From positions 142,280-206,279 of the forward strand of contig NZ_JASGBJ010000004.1 in assembly GCF_030053415.1 (NCBI RefSeq): a DNA stretch of 64,000 bases, in the 5' to 3' direction. The stretch is from Marinobacter sp. CHS3-4 (GTDB lineage: Bacteria > Pseudomonadota > Gammaproteobacteria > Pseudomonadales > Oleiphilaceae). Below are positions 54,873-64,000 of this stretch, piece by piece. Position numbers and translations under genes: made by a program. The first letter of the stretch is position 1; every line of letters starts with the position of its first letter. The notes under the pieces are model-generated. The model saw only the letters and a list, made by a program, of their open reading frames with translations. It did not search any database and was not told where the DNA came from.

Positions 54873-55617
54873 TTCCGAATTGATCATTCCGGATTGGCCG
54901 GCTCCGGGCCACATCAAGGCAGCGTGTACAACCAGGGCTGGCGGTGTCAGCGAAGGCCCTTGGTCTAGCCTCAACCTGGGTAGTCACGTCGAGGACAACG
55001 TCGAAAACGTTGAACGCAACCGTCAGATTCTGGCGGATTGGGTCGGTCTGCCGAAGTCCTCATTCGAGTTTTTGGAACAGGTACATGGCACCCGGGTTAT
55101 CGAATTGCCAGCCACAGGCCTGTCTGGCGAATCTGGATTGCGAGCGGACGGATGCGTGACTTCCAGACGCAACACGCCGTGTCTGGTGATGACGGCTGAC
55201 TGTTTGCCGGTATTGTTCTGTGATCGGGCCGGTACCCGGGTGGCTGCCGCCCATGCCGGATGGCGTGGCCTTTGTAACGGTGTGCTCGAGCGGACGGTTG
55301 AAGCATTCGAGGCGCCCGGCGACGTCATGGCCTGGCTTGGGCCGGCCATTGGGCAAAACGCCTTTGAAGTTGGGTCAGAAGTTCGACAAGCCTTTCTGGA
55401 ACATGACGCTGCGGCTGAAAACGCCTTTACTGCCAGCAATAGGGAAGGCCACTTTATGGCAGATCTTTACAGGCTTGCCCGTCAGCGGCTGGAGCGCGCA
55501 GGTTTGACCTCAATCTACGGCGGGCATTGGTGTACTTACACGGACAAAGAGCGCTTTTTCTCCTATCGGCGGGACGGTCGCTCCGGTCGTATGGCCAGCT
55601 ATATCTTTCTTTCCTGA
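54859..55617 (+). CDS. pgeF: Peptidoglycan editing factor PgeF / multicopper polyphenol oxidase-type protein (YfiH)
   Basis: 252-residue protein of the laccase-domain DUF152 family. Members act as purine nucleoside phosphorylases and help keep L-serine out of the peptidoglycan stem peptide. Conserved metal-site residues are in QVHGTRV, MTADCLPVLFCD and AAHAGWRGL. The 5' end overlaps rluD by 14 bases; a second ATG two codons on (54865) is also possible. Confidence 0.93.
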   Translation: MPMSDSELIIPDWPAPGHIKAACTTRAGGVSEGPWSSLNLGSHVEDNVENVERNRQILADWVGLPKSSFEFLEQVHGTRVIELPATGLSGESGLRADGCVTSRRNTPCLVMTADCLPVLFCDRAGTRVAAAHAGWRGLCNGVLERTVEAFEAPGDVMAWLGPAIGQNAFEVGSEVRQAFLEHDAAAENAFTASNREGHFMADLYRLARQRLERAGLTSIYGGHWCTYTDKERFFSYRRDGRSGRMASYIFLS

Positions 55618-55676
55618 ATTCTCCGCGCTTCAGAATATCAATCCGTCAATTTTCTGACGATTCTTTGCCTATCTTG

Positions 55677-55701
55677 CTTGAAGTCCGGCTTCGCGCCCCT
55701 A
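55677..55701 (+). promoter_or_regulatory. Sigma-32 (heat-shock) promoter of clpB
   Basis: CTTGAA (55677-55682), 13-bp spacer, CCCCTA (55696-55701). This matches the sigma-32 consensus CTTGAAA / CCCCAT. It lies about 80 bp before the clpB ATG, the expected place for a heat-shock gene. Confidence 0.82.
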
Positions 55702-55779
55702 CATTGGAACTAAGCGAATATTAAATGTCGGTCGGTGAGTGCTGTCCTACCGACATACAGACCCGAGGATACCGAAGTC

Positions 55780-58356
55780 ATGAGAATCGACAAACTGACG
55801 AGCAAGCTCCAATCTGCGCTGGCGGACGCTCAGTCGCTGGCGGTTGGCAAAGACCACAACTTTATTGAGCCCGTTCACTTGATGATGGCGTTGATGGATC
55901 AGCAGGGCGGTTCGATCAAGCCATTGCTGAAGCAGGCCGGGGCAGAGCCTGGACGCATTCGCCAGACCATTGCCCGCGAGATTGAAAACCTGCCGGAAGT
56001 TCAGGGCTCTGCGGGTGACGTGTCCATGTCAAACGACATGGGGCGGCTTTTCAATGTCGCCGATCGGCTGGCTCAGAAGCGCGGCGACCAATATGTGTCC
56101 AGCGAGCTCATGCTGATGGCTGCGCTGGAGGACCGTGGAACCCTGGGCCGTGTGCTGAGAGAACAGGGTGTCGACAAGGCGGCGCTGGAAAAAGCGATTG
56201 ATGAGGTTCGCGGCGGCGAAACGGTGGACGATGCCTCCGCCGAAGAAAATCGGCAGGCACTCGACAAGTTCACCATCGATCTGACCGAGCGCGCCGAGGC
56301 AGGCAAGCTGGATCCGGTGATCGGTCGGGACGACGAGATCCGTCGCACCATTCAGGTGTTGCAGCGTCGTCGCAAGAATAACCCTGTGCTGATTGGTGAG
56401 CCGGGCGTTGGTAAAACCGCCATTGTTGAGGGCCTTGCCCAGCGGATCGTGAACGGCGAAGTGCCGGAAGGATTGAAGAACAAGCGGGTGTTGTCTCTGG
56501 ACATGGGCTCCCTGATTGCTGGTGCGAAATTCCGAGGGGAGTTCGAAGAGCGCCTGAAGGCCGTGCTGAACGAGCTGGCCAAACAGGAAGGCCAGATCAT
56601 CCTGTTTATCGATGAAATTCACACCATGGTCGGCGCGGGTAAAGCTGAAGGCTCTATGGATGCCGGCAACATGCTGAAGCCGGCGCTGGCTCGTGGCGAG
56701 CTTCACTGTGTGGGTGCCACCACCCTGGATGAGTATCGTGAGAACATCGAGAAAGATGCGGCTCTTGAGCGTCGCTTCCAGAAAGTGATGGTGACTGAGC
56801 CCAGCGAGGAAGACACGATTGCGATTCTGCGCGGCCTTAAAGAAAGGTACGAAGTTCACCACGGTGTTGAAGTGACTGATGGTGCCATCATCGCCGCAGC
56901 TAAACTGTCGCACCGCTACATAGCAGACAGACAGCTGCCCGATAAAGCCATTGATCTGGTCGACGAGGCGGCAAGTCAGATCCGGATGGAGATGGATTCC
57001 AAGCCCGAAGCGCTGGATCGCCTCGAACGGCGTTTGATCCAGCTCAAGATAGAGCGGGAAGCGCTGAAAAAGGAAACTGACGCGGCCTCCAAAAAACGTT
57101 TGACGGAGCTGTCAGATGTGATCAGCGGCGTCGAGCGCGAGTACGCCGATCTTGAAGAAGTCTGGAACACCGAAAAAGCAGCGCTTCACGGCTCCCAGAA
57201 GATCAAAAGCCGCCTGGAGCAGGCCCGAATTGATCTTGAGAACGCGCGTCGTTCTGGCGATCTGGGCAAAATGTCGGAGCTGCAGTATGGCCAGATTCCG
57301 GAGCTGGAACGCCAGCTGGATATGGCCAGCCAGGCCGAGATGATGGAGATGAAGCTGCTCCGGAACCGGGTAACCGATGAGGAAATTGCCGAGGTTGTCT
57401 CCAAATGGACCGGCATTCCTGTGTCCAAAATGCTCGAAGGCGAGCGTGACAAGCTGATGCGCATGGAAGAAGCGCTGCACGGTCGGGTGATTGGACAAGA
57501 CGAGGCCGTCGAAGCGGTTTCAAATGCGGTTCGTCGCTCTCGGGCGGGGCTGGCGGATCCTCATCGGCCGAACGGCTCTTTCTTGTTCCTCGGTCCGACC
57601 GGGGTTGGTAAAACGGAACTCTGCAAGGCGTTGGCGTCATTTCTGTTCGACACCGAAGAGGCCATGGTCCGCATCGACATGTCCGAATTCATGGAAAAGC
57701 ATTCGGTTGCACGGTTGATCGGTGCGCCCCCGGGGTATGTGGGCTATGAAGAGGGCGGTTACCTGACGGAAGCTGTTCGTCGGCGGCCGTACTCCGTTCT
57801 GCTTCTTGATGAGGTGGAGAAAGCGCATCCGGATGTGTTCAACATTCTTCTCCAGGTGCTTGAAGATGGTCGCTTGACCGATGGCCAGGGCCGTACTGTC
57901 GATTTCCGTAACACGGTGATCGTCATGACCTCCAACCTTGGGTCCGACATCATTCAGCAGAAAGCGGGTGAGGAAAACTACGAGGCCATGAAAGCGGATG
58001 TTATGGAGGAAGTAGGTACTCACTTCCGCCCAGAGTTCATCAACCGAGTCGATGAGGTGGTGGTCTTCCACCCACTGGCTGAGAGTCAGATCCAGGGCAT
58101 TGCCAGAATTCAGGTGGATTCATTGAGCAAGCGTCTCAAGGAACAGGATATGAAACTGATTCTGGACGAAGAGGCGATGGGTCTTCTGGCGAAAGTTGGT
58201 TACGACCCGGTATACGGAGCGCGGCCGCTGAAGCGTGCGATCCAGCGGATGATCGAGAACCCGTTGGCGCAGAAGCTGTTGCAGGGCGAGTTTGTCCCCG
58301 GCGACACCATCAGCGCGAAAGTGGAGGATCACCAAATGCGCTTTGAAAAAGGGTGA
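55780..58356 (+). CDS. clpB: ATP-dependent chaperone ClpB
   Basis: Hexameric disaggregase that works with DnaK. The 858 residues from the ATG at 55780 ([21 protein letters not shown]) match the family N-terminus; a frame open to 55735 adds 15 non-conserved residues. It has the Clp N domain (1-145), AAA-1 with GEPGVGKT (about 206), a coiled-coil M domain (about 405-525) and AAA-2 with GPTGVGKTE (about 606). A heat-shock promoter precedes it and a terminator follows. Confidence 0.98.
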   Translation: MRIDKLTSKLQSALADAQSLAVGKDHNFIEPVHLMMALMDQQGGSIKPLLKQAGAEPGRIRQTIAREIENLPEVQGSAGDVSMSNDMGRLFNVADRLAQKRGDQYVSSELMLMAALEDRGTLGRVLREQGVDKAALEKAIDEVRGGETVDDASAEENRQALDKFTIDLTERAEAGKLDPVIGRDDEIRRTIQVLQRRRKNNPVLIGEPGVGKTAIVEGLAQRIVNGEVPEGLKNKRVLSLDMGSLIAGAKFRGEFEERLKAVLNELAKQEGQIILFIDEIHTMVGAGKAEGSMDAGNMLKPALARGELHCVGATTLDEYRENIEKDAALERRFQKVMVTEPSEEDTIAILRGLKERYEVHHGVEVTDGAIIAAAKLSHRYIADRQLPDKAIDLVDEAASQIRMEMDSKPEALDRLERRLIQLKIEREALKKETDAASKKRLTELSDVISGVEREYADLEEVWNTEKAALHGSQKIKSRLEQARIDLENARRSGDLGKMSELQYGQIPELERQLDMASQAEMMEMKLLRNRVTDEEIAEVVSKWTGIPVSKMLEGERDKLMRMEEALHGRVIGQDEAVEAVSNAVRRSRAGLADPHRPNGSFLFLGPTGVGKTELCKALASFLFDTEEAMVRIDMSEFMEKHSVARLIGAPPGYVGYEEGGYLTEAVRRRPYSVLLLDEVEKAHPDVFNILLQVLEDGRLTDGQGRTVDFRNTVIVMTSNLGSDIIQQKAGEENYEAMKADVMEEVGTHFRPEFINRVDEVVVFHPLAESQIQGIARIQVDSLSKRLKEQDMKLILDEEAMGLLAKVGYDPVYGARPLKRAIQRMIENPLAQKLLQGEFVPGDTISAKVEDHQMRFEKG

Positions 58357-58372
58357 TTCAACATATCAACGA

Positions 58373-58404
58373 AAGAAGGCGGGCATGAGGCCCGCCTTCT
58401 TTTT
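58373..58404 (+). terminator. Rho-independent terminator after clpB
   Basis: AAGAAGGCGGGC (58373-58384) pairs perfectly with GCCCGCCTTCTT (58390-58401) around a 5-base loop, with T continuing to 58404. Confidence 0.93.
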
Positions 58405-58446
58405 GCGTGGACGCCGTTTCAATAGCAGCGCCTTGTAAACGATTGA

Positions 58447-58914
58447 TCAGGAAGAGGCGTCTTCTTCGCCACAGTTAAGTTCGGCGATTTTCTCGAACTG
58501 CTCGCGCTTTTGTGCAATCTCTTCTTCGCTTAGATAGCGCTCTTCACCGTCCTCCTGGACTTTGATTCGGCTGCCAGTTGCTATCAGAGCAAGGTTCGTT
58601 TGGGCAGTATCGCAGTTTGCGGCCCGCTGCTTACGGCGGGCTTCCTGAACAGCAGACACTTTCTCATCCTGTTCCACTTCTGCCTGTTCCTGTTCCATTT
58701 GGTCAACCTGCTGCTGTGGGCTAGCAGATGATGAAGACGAGCCGGAACCTTTCCCGGTGCGGACGCTTACGGATTCCGACTGCTTACCGGTCGGTTTTCG
58801 ATCGCCAAAATGCGTCACCCCGTTTTCGTCCGTCCACTTGTAGACCGACTGCGCCGAGGCAAGGATGGGCATTGCCAGAACAAATACTGCGAGAGCGAGG
58901 ATCTTTTTTGTCAT
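58447..58914 (-). CDS. DUF4124 domain-containing secreted protein
   Basis: 155-residue protein with a cleavable signal peptide (about 1-21, ASAQ) and an N-terminal DUF4124 motif VYKWTDENGVTHFGDRKP. A Ser/Gly-rich linker and a charged Gln/Glu-rich probable coiled coil (about 65-95) follow, then two cysteines (NCDTAQ and LNCGEE). Such proteins are common in Gammaproteobacteria, and their function is unknown. It is convergent with clpB. Confidence 0.87.
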   Translation of the reverse strand: MTKKILALAVFVLAMPILASAQSVYKWTDENGVTHFGDRKPTGKQSESVSVRTGKGSGSSSSSASPQQQVDQMEQEQAEVEQDEKVSAVQEARRKQRAANCDTAQTNLALIATGSRIKVQEDGEERYLSEEEIAQKREQFEKIAELNCGEEDASS

Positions 58915-59394
58915 GCCTTTACTCTTCTTTTATTCGTTAAGATTAGGCCTATACTGCCACATGTAAAGCCAAGTTTCTTTCGTCTGGTTCAAAATTCCTG
59001 AGCCGTAGTTACAGGCCCTGCATTCGACATTCAGGCCACAGAAACCCGCCCTTGCTATTGACAGAGAGTTTCGCGCTGTCAAAATTACCCGTTGCCTGAA
59101 GACTGGGGTCAATACGGCAGGCGATCCCGAGCAAGTATCCCCCATCAGCAACCACACTGAACGCCCCGCGAATTCAGTCGCGGACTGGTCGTTGTGCCTT
59201 TGTAAGTGCACAGCCCGTTGATTGGTCGTTCTCCGCAACCCTCAGGAGCGCGGCTGGCCAGGAGACAACCTCTTTTTATCAGTGTGGCGGAATATTCGGT
59301 TCAGCTTTCACAAGAAGCTGCAAAACCGGACACCCAGGCACCTGTGGTCGGGTAGTGACCCGGCTCATTCACTCGTGGAAGAGGGTAGAACATC
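58915..59394. other. 480-bp intergenic region upstream of ilvI
   Basis: Divergent region between the DUF4124 gene and ilvI. It holds a candidate ilv promoter (59058-59085) and, near 59348-59361, a small CGGGT/ACCCG hairpin. I looked for a leader peptide rich in Ile/Val/Leu codons and for a T-box and saw neither. Open frames here (for example a minus-strand one of 102 codons) lack ribosome sites and recognisable families. Confidence 0.6.
59058..59085 (+). promoter_or_regulatory. Candidate sigma-70 promoter for ilvI-ilvH
   Basis: Perfect -35 TTGACA (59058-59063), 16-bp spacer, CAAAAT (59080-59085). It would give a leader of about 300 bases, unusually long for a gene without visible attenuator, so another promoter nearer ilvI is possible. 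Confidence 0.42.
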
Positions 59395-61113
59395 GTGGAG
59401 TTATTGTCTGGCGCTGATATGCTGATTCGGTCCCTTCAAGATGAGGGTATCGAATACATATACGGCTATCCGGGTGGTGCCGCGCTTCATATTTATGACG
59501 CGCTTTTCAGGCAGGATAAGGTCAAGCATATTCTGGTAAGGCACGAGCAGGCGGCGGTCCATATGGCCGACGGTTATGCGCGCGCGTCTGGAAAACCCGG
59601 CACCGTTCTGGTGACTTCGGGCCCGGGGGCGACCAACACCATCACCGGTATCGCAACCGCCTTTATGGATTCCATTCCAATGGTTGTGCTTTGTGGGCAG
59701 GTGGCGTCGACGCTGATTGGTGAAGATGCGTTTCAGGAAACCGATATGATTGGTGTTTCCCGCCCAGTGGTGAAGCACAACCTGAGTGTGCGACATCCAG
59801 AAGAGATCCCTGGAATTATTCGCAAAGCTTATTACATAGCCTCAACGGGTCGTCCCGGACCTGTGGTTGTGGATATCCCCAAAGATATGACCACGCCCAA
59901 TGAGCGTTATGAGTACAGCTTCCCCAAGAAAGTGAAGCTGCGTTCCTACAACCCCGCTATTCGTGGTCACGCGGGCCAGATCAAAAAAGCTGTCGATATG
60001 CTGATGGCCGCGAAGCGGCCAATGATCTATGCCGGTGGCGGTGTGATCCTGGGCAAAGCATCGGATCAGCTGACCGAACTGGTTCGTCTGCTTGGGTATC
60101 CGATCACCAATACCATTATGGGTATTGGTTGCTATCCCGCGTCTGACAAGCAGCATCTGGGCTGGCTCGGCATGCACGGCACCTACGAGTCAAACATGGC
60201 CATGCACCATGCGGATCTGATTCTCTGTGTCGGTGCCCGTTTCGATGACCGGGTAACCAACGCAACCGAGAAATTCTGTCCCGGTGCTCGAATTGTTCAT
60301 ATTGACATTGATCCGGCCTCGATCTCGAAGACCATTGACGCTGACGTTCCCATCGTGGGGCCGGTTGATGCCGTTCTCAAAGAGATGCTGACGCTGGTCA
60401 AAGAGAGCAAAGAAACGCCCGACGCCGATGCTATTGCTGCCTGGTGGAAGCAGATCGATGAGTGGCGAGCATTTCATGGCATGCGCTATGAAACCAGTGA
60501 CGATGTGATCAAGCCCCAGGAAGTGGTTGAGATGCTTTGGCGCCTGACCAATGGTGAGGCCTATGTGACCTCCGATGTGGGGCAGCACCAGATGTTCGCC
60601 GCGCAGTACTACAAGTTTGATCGCCCGAATCGCTGGATCAACTCCGGTGGCCTGGGAACCATGGGCTTCGGTTTGCCAGCGGCCATGGGTGTCAAACTGA
60701 GTTATCCGGACGACGAAGTGCTCTGCATAACGGGCGAAGGCAGTATCCAGATGAATATTCAGGAGCTTTCCACCTGCAACCAGTACAACCTGCCGGTGAA
60801 GATCATCAACCTGAATAATCAGGCGCTGGGTATGGTGAAGCAGTGGCAGGATATGAACTATGAGTCCCGTCACTCACAGTCCTATATGGAATCACTGCCT
60901 GACTTCATCAAGCTGGCAGAATCCTATGGCCATGTCGGTGTGAAGATCGATCGCAAAGAAGATCTGGAGCCGAAGCTGAAAGAAGTGCTGGCAATGAAGG
61001 ATAAGCTCGTTTTCGTCGACATTCACGTTGATCGTTTCGAGCACGTTTATCCCATGCAGGTGGCTCGTGGTTCGATGAAAGACATGTGGCTCAGCAAGAC
61101 GGAGAGGGTCTGA
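59395..61113 (+). CDS. ilvI: Acetolactate synthase, large subunit
   Basis: Thiamine diphosphate and FAD enzyme; first common step of valine, leucine and isoleucine synthesis. The start is GTG at 59395 ([14 protein letters not shown]), matching the IlvI N-terminus, with GAGGG upstream. The 572-residue protein has FGYPGG-type [13 protein letters not shown], the catalytic Glu in [15 protein letters not shown] and the ThDP motif starting [12 protein letters not shown] and ending NLNN; Glu replaces the Asp of the usual GDG. The regulatory subunit ilvH follows two bases after the stop. Confidence 0.97.
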   Translation: MELLSGADMLIRSLQDEGIEYIYGYPGGAALHIYDALFRQDKVKHILVRHEQAAVHMADGYARASGKPGTVLVTSGPGATNTITGIATAFMDSIPMVVLCGQVASTLIGEDAFQETDMIGVSRPVVKHNLSVRHPEEIPGIIRKAYYIASTGRPGPVVVDIPKDMTTPNERYEYSFPKKVKLRSYNPAIRGHAGQIKKAVDMLMAAKRPMIYAGGGVILGKASDQLTELVRLLGYPITNTIMGIGCYPASDKQHLGWLGMHGTYESNMAMHHADLILCVGARFDDRVTNATEKFCPGARIVHIDIDPASISKTIDADVPIVGPVDAVLKEMLTLVKESKETPDADAIAAWWKQIDEWRAFHGMRYETSDDVIKPQEVVEMLWRLTNGEAYVTSDVGQHQMFAAQYYKFDRPNRWINSGGLGTMGFGLPAAMGVKLSYPDDEVLCITGEGSIQMNIQELSTCNQYNLPVKIINLNNQALGMVKQWQDMNYESRHSQSYMESLPDFIKLAESYGHVGVKIDRKEDLEPKLKEVLAMKDKLVFVDIHVDRFEHVYPMQVARGSMKDMWLSKTERV

Positions 61114-61115
61114 TC

Positions 61116-61607
61116 ATGCGTCGAATCATTTCCGTTCTTCTGGAAAACGAGCCGGGTGCGTTGTCGCGGGTTGTCGGCCTGTTTTCGCAGCGTAACTACA
61201 ACATCGAAACACTGACCGTCGCGCCGACCGAAGACGAAACCCTATCCCGGTTGACCGTGACAACCACGGGTTCCGACAAGGTCATCGAGCAGATCACCAA
61301 ACAACTCAATAAATTGATTGAGGTGGTCAAGCTGGTGGACCTTACGGAAGGTTCTCACATCGAGCGGGAGCTTATGCTGGTTAAGTTGAAGGCGACGGGC
61401 TCCCAGCGCGCTGAGATCAAGCGAACGGTCGATATTTTTCGCGGGCAGATTGTTGACGTCACCAGCTCTGTTTACACGGTGCAGTTGGCCGGCGACAGCG
61501 AAAAGCTTGATGGCTTCATTCAGGCCGTCGGCACATCGGGTGTGCTGGAAGTGGTGCGCTCTGGTGTGTCTGGCATTGCCCGTGGCGAGAAAGTACTTAG
61601 CCTCTAA
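61116..61607 (+). CDS. ilvH: Acetolactate synthase, small (regulatory) subunit
   Basis: 163-residue regulatory subunit that activates IlvI and confers valine feedback inhibition. The ATG at 61116 (MRRIISVLLENEPGALSRVVGLFSQR) with GGAGAGGG upstream is chosen over an in-frame ATG inside ilvI (61086). The ACT domain occupies about residues 1-78, followed by the IlvH C-terminal domain (RELMLVKLKA onward). Confidence 0.97.
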   Translation: MRRIISVLLENEPGALSRVVGLFSQRNYNIETLTVAPTEDETLSRLTVTTTGSDKVIEQITKQLNKLIEVVKLVDLTEGSHIERELMLVKLKATGSQRAEIKRTVDIFRGQIVDVTSSVYTVQLAGDSEKLDGFIQAVGTSGVLEVVRSGVSGIARGEKVLSL

Positions 61608-61657
61608 CAGGCTTACAACATATTCGTTAAAATCGCGGCCAGTTTTGGCCCACATAG

Positions 61658-62689
<1,032 letters not shown>

Positions 62690-62716
62690 GTAGCCTGAAC
62701 GGCCTTGGTAAACGAG

Positions 62717-62740
62717 CGCGGCCCTTGAGGCCGCGTTTTT
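62717..62740 (+). terminator. Rho-independent terminator after ilvC
   Basis: CGCGGCC (62717-62723) pairs with GGCCGCG (62729-62735), followed by five T (62736-62740). A possible -10 for the next gene (TATACT, 62745-62750) starts five bases later. Confidence 0.9.
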
Positions 62741-62779
62741 CGTATATACTCCGCACAAATGCTATCCGGAGTGAAGAGC

Positions 62780-63607
62780 ATGAGTGAAAAGAATTCGAAG
62801 AGCGATCCTAAGTCCGAACACGGGAATGAACAGGAAGTTGAAGCCGGCGAGGTAGTGGAAGAAGAGCTCGTCGAGGGGGCGCCTGTTCGGCGTAAAGGCA
62901 TTTATCTTTTGCCAAACGCGCTGACCACGGCCTCATTGTTTTCGGGTTTTTACGCCATTGTGTCGGCGGCGAACGGTGTGTTCGATAACGCCGCGATCGC
63001 CATCTTTGTTTCCATGGTACTGGACGGCCTGGATGGTCGTGTTGCCAGGCTGACCAATACACAGAGTAAGTTTGGTGAAGAATATGACAGCCTTGCAGAT
63101 ATGGTGGCATTTGGCGTTGCTCCCGGTCTGGTGGCCTTTTTCTGGTCCTTGAACAATCTTGGGCAATTTGGCTGGGCTGTCACTTTCATCTTCGTCGCCG
63201 GGGCCGCGTTGAGGCTTGCACGCTTCAATACCCAGATAGGCTCTGTAGACAAGAGATTTTTCGTGGGTCTGGCGAGCCCCGCTGCAGCAGCTTGTGTTGC
63301 CGGACTGGTCTGGTGCTTCCATGATTCTGAACCGGCCACCTGGCTTACCGGTATGACCATTGTTGTGGTGGCTGGCACTGGCGTGTTGATGGTAAGCAAC
63401 ATTCTGTACAAGAGCTTCAAGGATCTCGACCTGCGAGGTCGAGTGCCGTTTGCCGCCATCCTTCTGGTGGTTCTGAGTTTCGTCATCGTTGCCCTGGATC
63501 CGGCCACAGTGCTGTTTACCGGGTTTCTGGCTTATGCTTTGTCCGGTCCTGTTTTCGCTCTGTTCCGAAAGTCCCGTAAATCCGCTCAGTCGACAGAAGA
63601 GAAGTGA
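62780..63607 (+). CDS. pssA: CDP-diacylglycerol-serine O-phosphatidyltransferase
   Basis: Makes phosphatidylserine, the precursor of phosphatidylethanolamine, in the inner membrane. It is the CDP-alcohol transferase type, not the PLD-like E. coli enzyme: DGLDGRVARLTNTQSKFGEEYDSLADM carries the family Asp residues, and hydrophobic helices fill the rest. An acidic N-terminal tail (about 35 residues) precedes the helices. I use the ATG at 62780 (275 residues); an ATG at 62759 lies only 9 bases after a likely -10 and would be almost leaderless. Confidence 0.94.
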   Translation: MSEKNSKSDPKSEHGNEQEVEAGEVVEEELVEGAPVRRKGIYLLPNALTTASLFSGFYAIVSAANGVFDNAAIAIFVSMVLDGLDGRVARLTNTQSKFGEEYDSLADMVAFGVAPGLVAFFWSLNNLGQFGWAVTFIFVAGAALRLARFNTQIGSVDKRFFVGLASPAAAACVAGLVWCFHDSEPATWLTGMTIVVVAGTGVLMVSNILYKSFKDLDLRGRVPFAAILLVVLSFVIVALDPATVLFTGFLAYALSGPVFALFRKSRKSAQSTEEK

Positions 63608-63685
63608 TTCTCTGGCTAACTGATCGGAAAATGATCAAGATGTACGTGCAAGCCGAAGTAAATTGAAAATTTTGCTTTAACGTCG

Positions 63686-63713
63686 TTGACACATTTTTAA
63701 CGGGCTGTAGAAT
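63686..63713 (+). promoter_or_regulatory. rRNA operon promoter P1
   Basis: Perfect TTGACA (63686-63691), 16-bp spacer, TAGAAT (63708-63713), then GCGCCCC, a GC-rich discriminator typical of stringently controlled rRNA promoters. The AT-rich stretch at about 63658-63680 looks like an UP element. Confidence 0.88.
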
Positions 63714-63817
63714 GCGCCCCACTCTCGAGGTGAGGCATTCATTGTGAAGCCGAGATCGGGGGTCAGCCGATGTGTCTCAGGCTTGTCATCAAGCGGTTCT
63801 GAGGCGCAAAATAACGG

Positions 63818-63845
63818 TTGACAAGGAAGCGATTCGCTGTAGAAT
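63818..63845 (+). promoter_or_regulatory. rRNA operon promoter P2
   Basis: TTGACA (63818-63823), 16-bp spacer, TAGAAT (63840-63845), then ACGCGGCC. Same -35, spacer length and -10 as P1, 132 bp downstream of it. Confidence 0.9.
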
Positions 63846-63860
63846 ACGCGGCCTTGATCA

Positions 63861-63891
63861 GGGAACGGGAGTTCCCGCTGCTCTTTAAAAA
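63861..63891 (+). promoter_or_regulatory. rRNA leader boxB hairpin and boxA antitermination site
   Basis: boxB: GGGAAC (63861-63866) pairs with GTTCCC (63871-63876). boxA: TGCTCTTTAAAAA (63879-63891), very close to the E. coli rrn boxA, where NusB-S10 binds. GTGTGGGCGC about 17 bases further on matches the segment after boxA in rrn leaders. Confidence 0.92.
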
Positions 63892-64000
63892 GTTAACCAA
63901 GTAATTCGTGTGGGCGCTGGCCGAGGTATTTCGGATACGAAATATCAGGACAGTGACTCGTCGAAATTGAGTTTTGTCTTGAGCAAGAATAGAGAATCTT

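Larger units (their letters stand above)
63608..64000 (+). other. rRNA operon upstream region and leader; 16S gene lies beyond the window
   Basis: 393 bp without a protein gene. It holds the two promoters and the boxB/boxA site listed separately. The window ends within the 16S leader, before the conserved 16S 5' end. An 18-base stretch at 63957-63974 is repeated exactly upstream of gltD (10019-10036). Confidence 0.88.

Noticed and set aside
58930..59238. 102-codon minus-strand open frame upstream of ilvI
   Set aside because: No ribosome site, no signal or domain, and composition unlike neighbouring genes.
58915..59394. T-box or peptide attenuator for ilvI
   Set aside because: No short frame rich in Ile, Val or Leu codons followed by competing hairpins was seen, and no T-box core.

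Overview
The window is an ordinary stretch of chromosome from a gammaproteobacterium. Gene content, gene order and protein sequences point to a Marinobacter-like or Pseudomonas-related marine organism. That is an inference from the Pseudomonas-type order pilQ-aroK-aroB-damX-gltB-gltD-hemE, the order ribF-ileS-lspA-fkpB-ispH next to the minor-pilin cluster and pilR-pilS, and a wax ester synthase/DGAT gene. I see 55 protein genes, no tRNA, no CRISPR array, no insertion sequence and no prophage. The right edge stops inside the leader of a ribosomal RNA operon.

Layout. 1-5271: end of pilQ (type IV pilus secretin), then aroK, aroB and a DamX-like SPOR protein containing 21 perfect CCAGAG repeats. 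5526-12980: glutamate synthase gltB-gltD, hemE and a small PilZ (c-di-GMP) protein. 13004-16044 (minus): radA and ettA. 16312-22930: glyA, nrdR, ribD, ribB (with a degenerate RibA domain), ribH, nusB, thiL, pgpA. 22961-27803 is the most accessory part: a small unknown gene, a lipoprotein, a WS/DGAT acyltransferase and a LysR regulator divergent from a glutathionyl-hydroquinone reductase. 27825-40316: ispB, rplU-rpmA, obgE, proB, rpsT, murJ and the ribF-ileS-lspA-fkpB-ispH operon. 40352-51169 (minus): pilE, pilY2, pilY1, pilX, pilW, pilV, fimU, fimT, pilR and pilS. 51255-58914: nadE, bamD, rluD, pgeF, clpB and a DUF4124 gene. 59395-63607: ilvI-ilvH-ilvC and pssA. 63686-64000: tandem rRNA promoters, boxB and boxA.

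How the genes work together. Type IV pili are the main theme: the secretin is at the left edge, and the minor pilins, the PilY1 adhesin and the PilSR two-component system lie 40 kb away; a PilZ protein may add c-di-GMP input. Riboflavin and FAD synthesis is spread over ribD/ribB/ribH and ribF, but riboflavin synthase (alpha) and a functional-looking GTP cyclohydrolase II are not in the window. The rest is core metabolism (shikimate, GOGAT, heme, branched-chain amino acids, NAD, proline), translation, envelope assembly (MurJ, LspA, BamD, PssA) and protein quality control (ClpB behind a clear sigma-32 promoter).

I do not see a convincing new multi-gene system. The most unusual items are a long near-perfect palindrome between obgE and proB (31010-31117), the hexanucleotide repeat in the DamX-like gene, the WS/DGAT with an altered active-site motif, and the incomplete riboflavin gene set. 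Function calls rest on recognising sequence families by eye; no database search was run.
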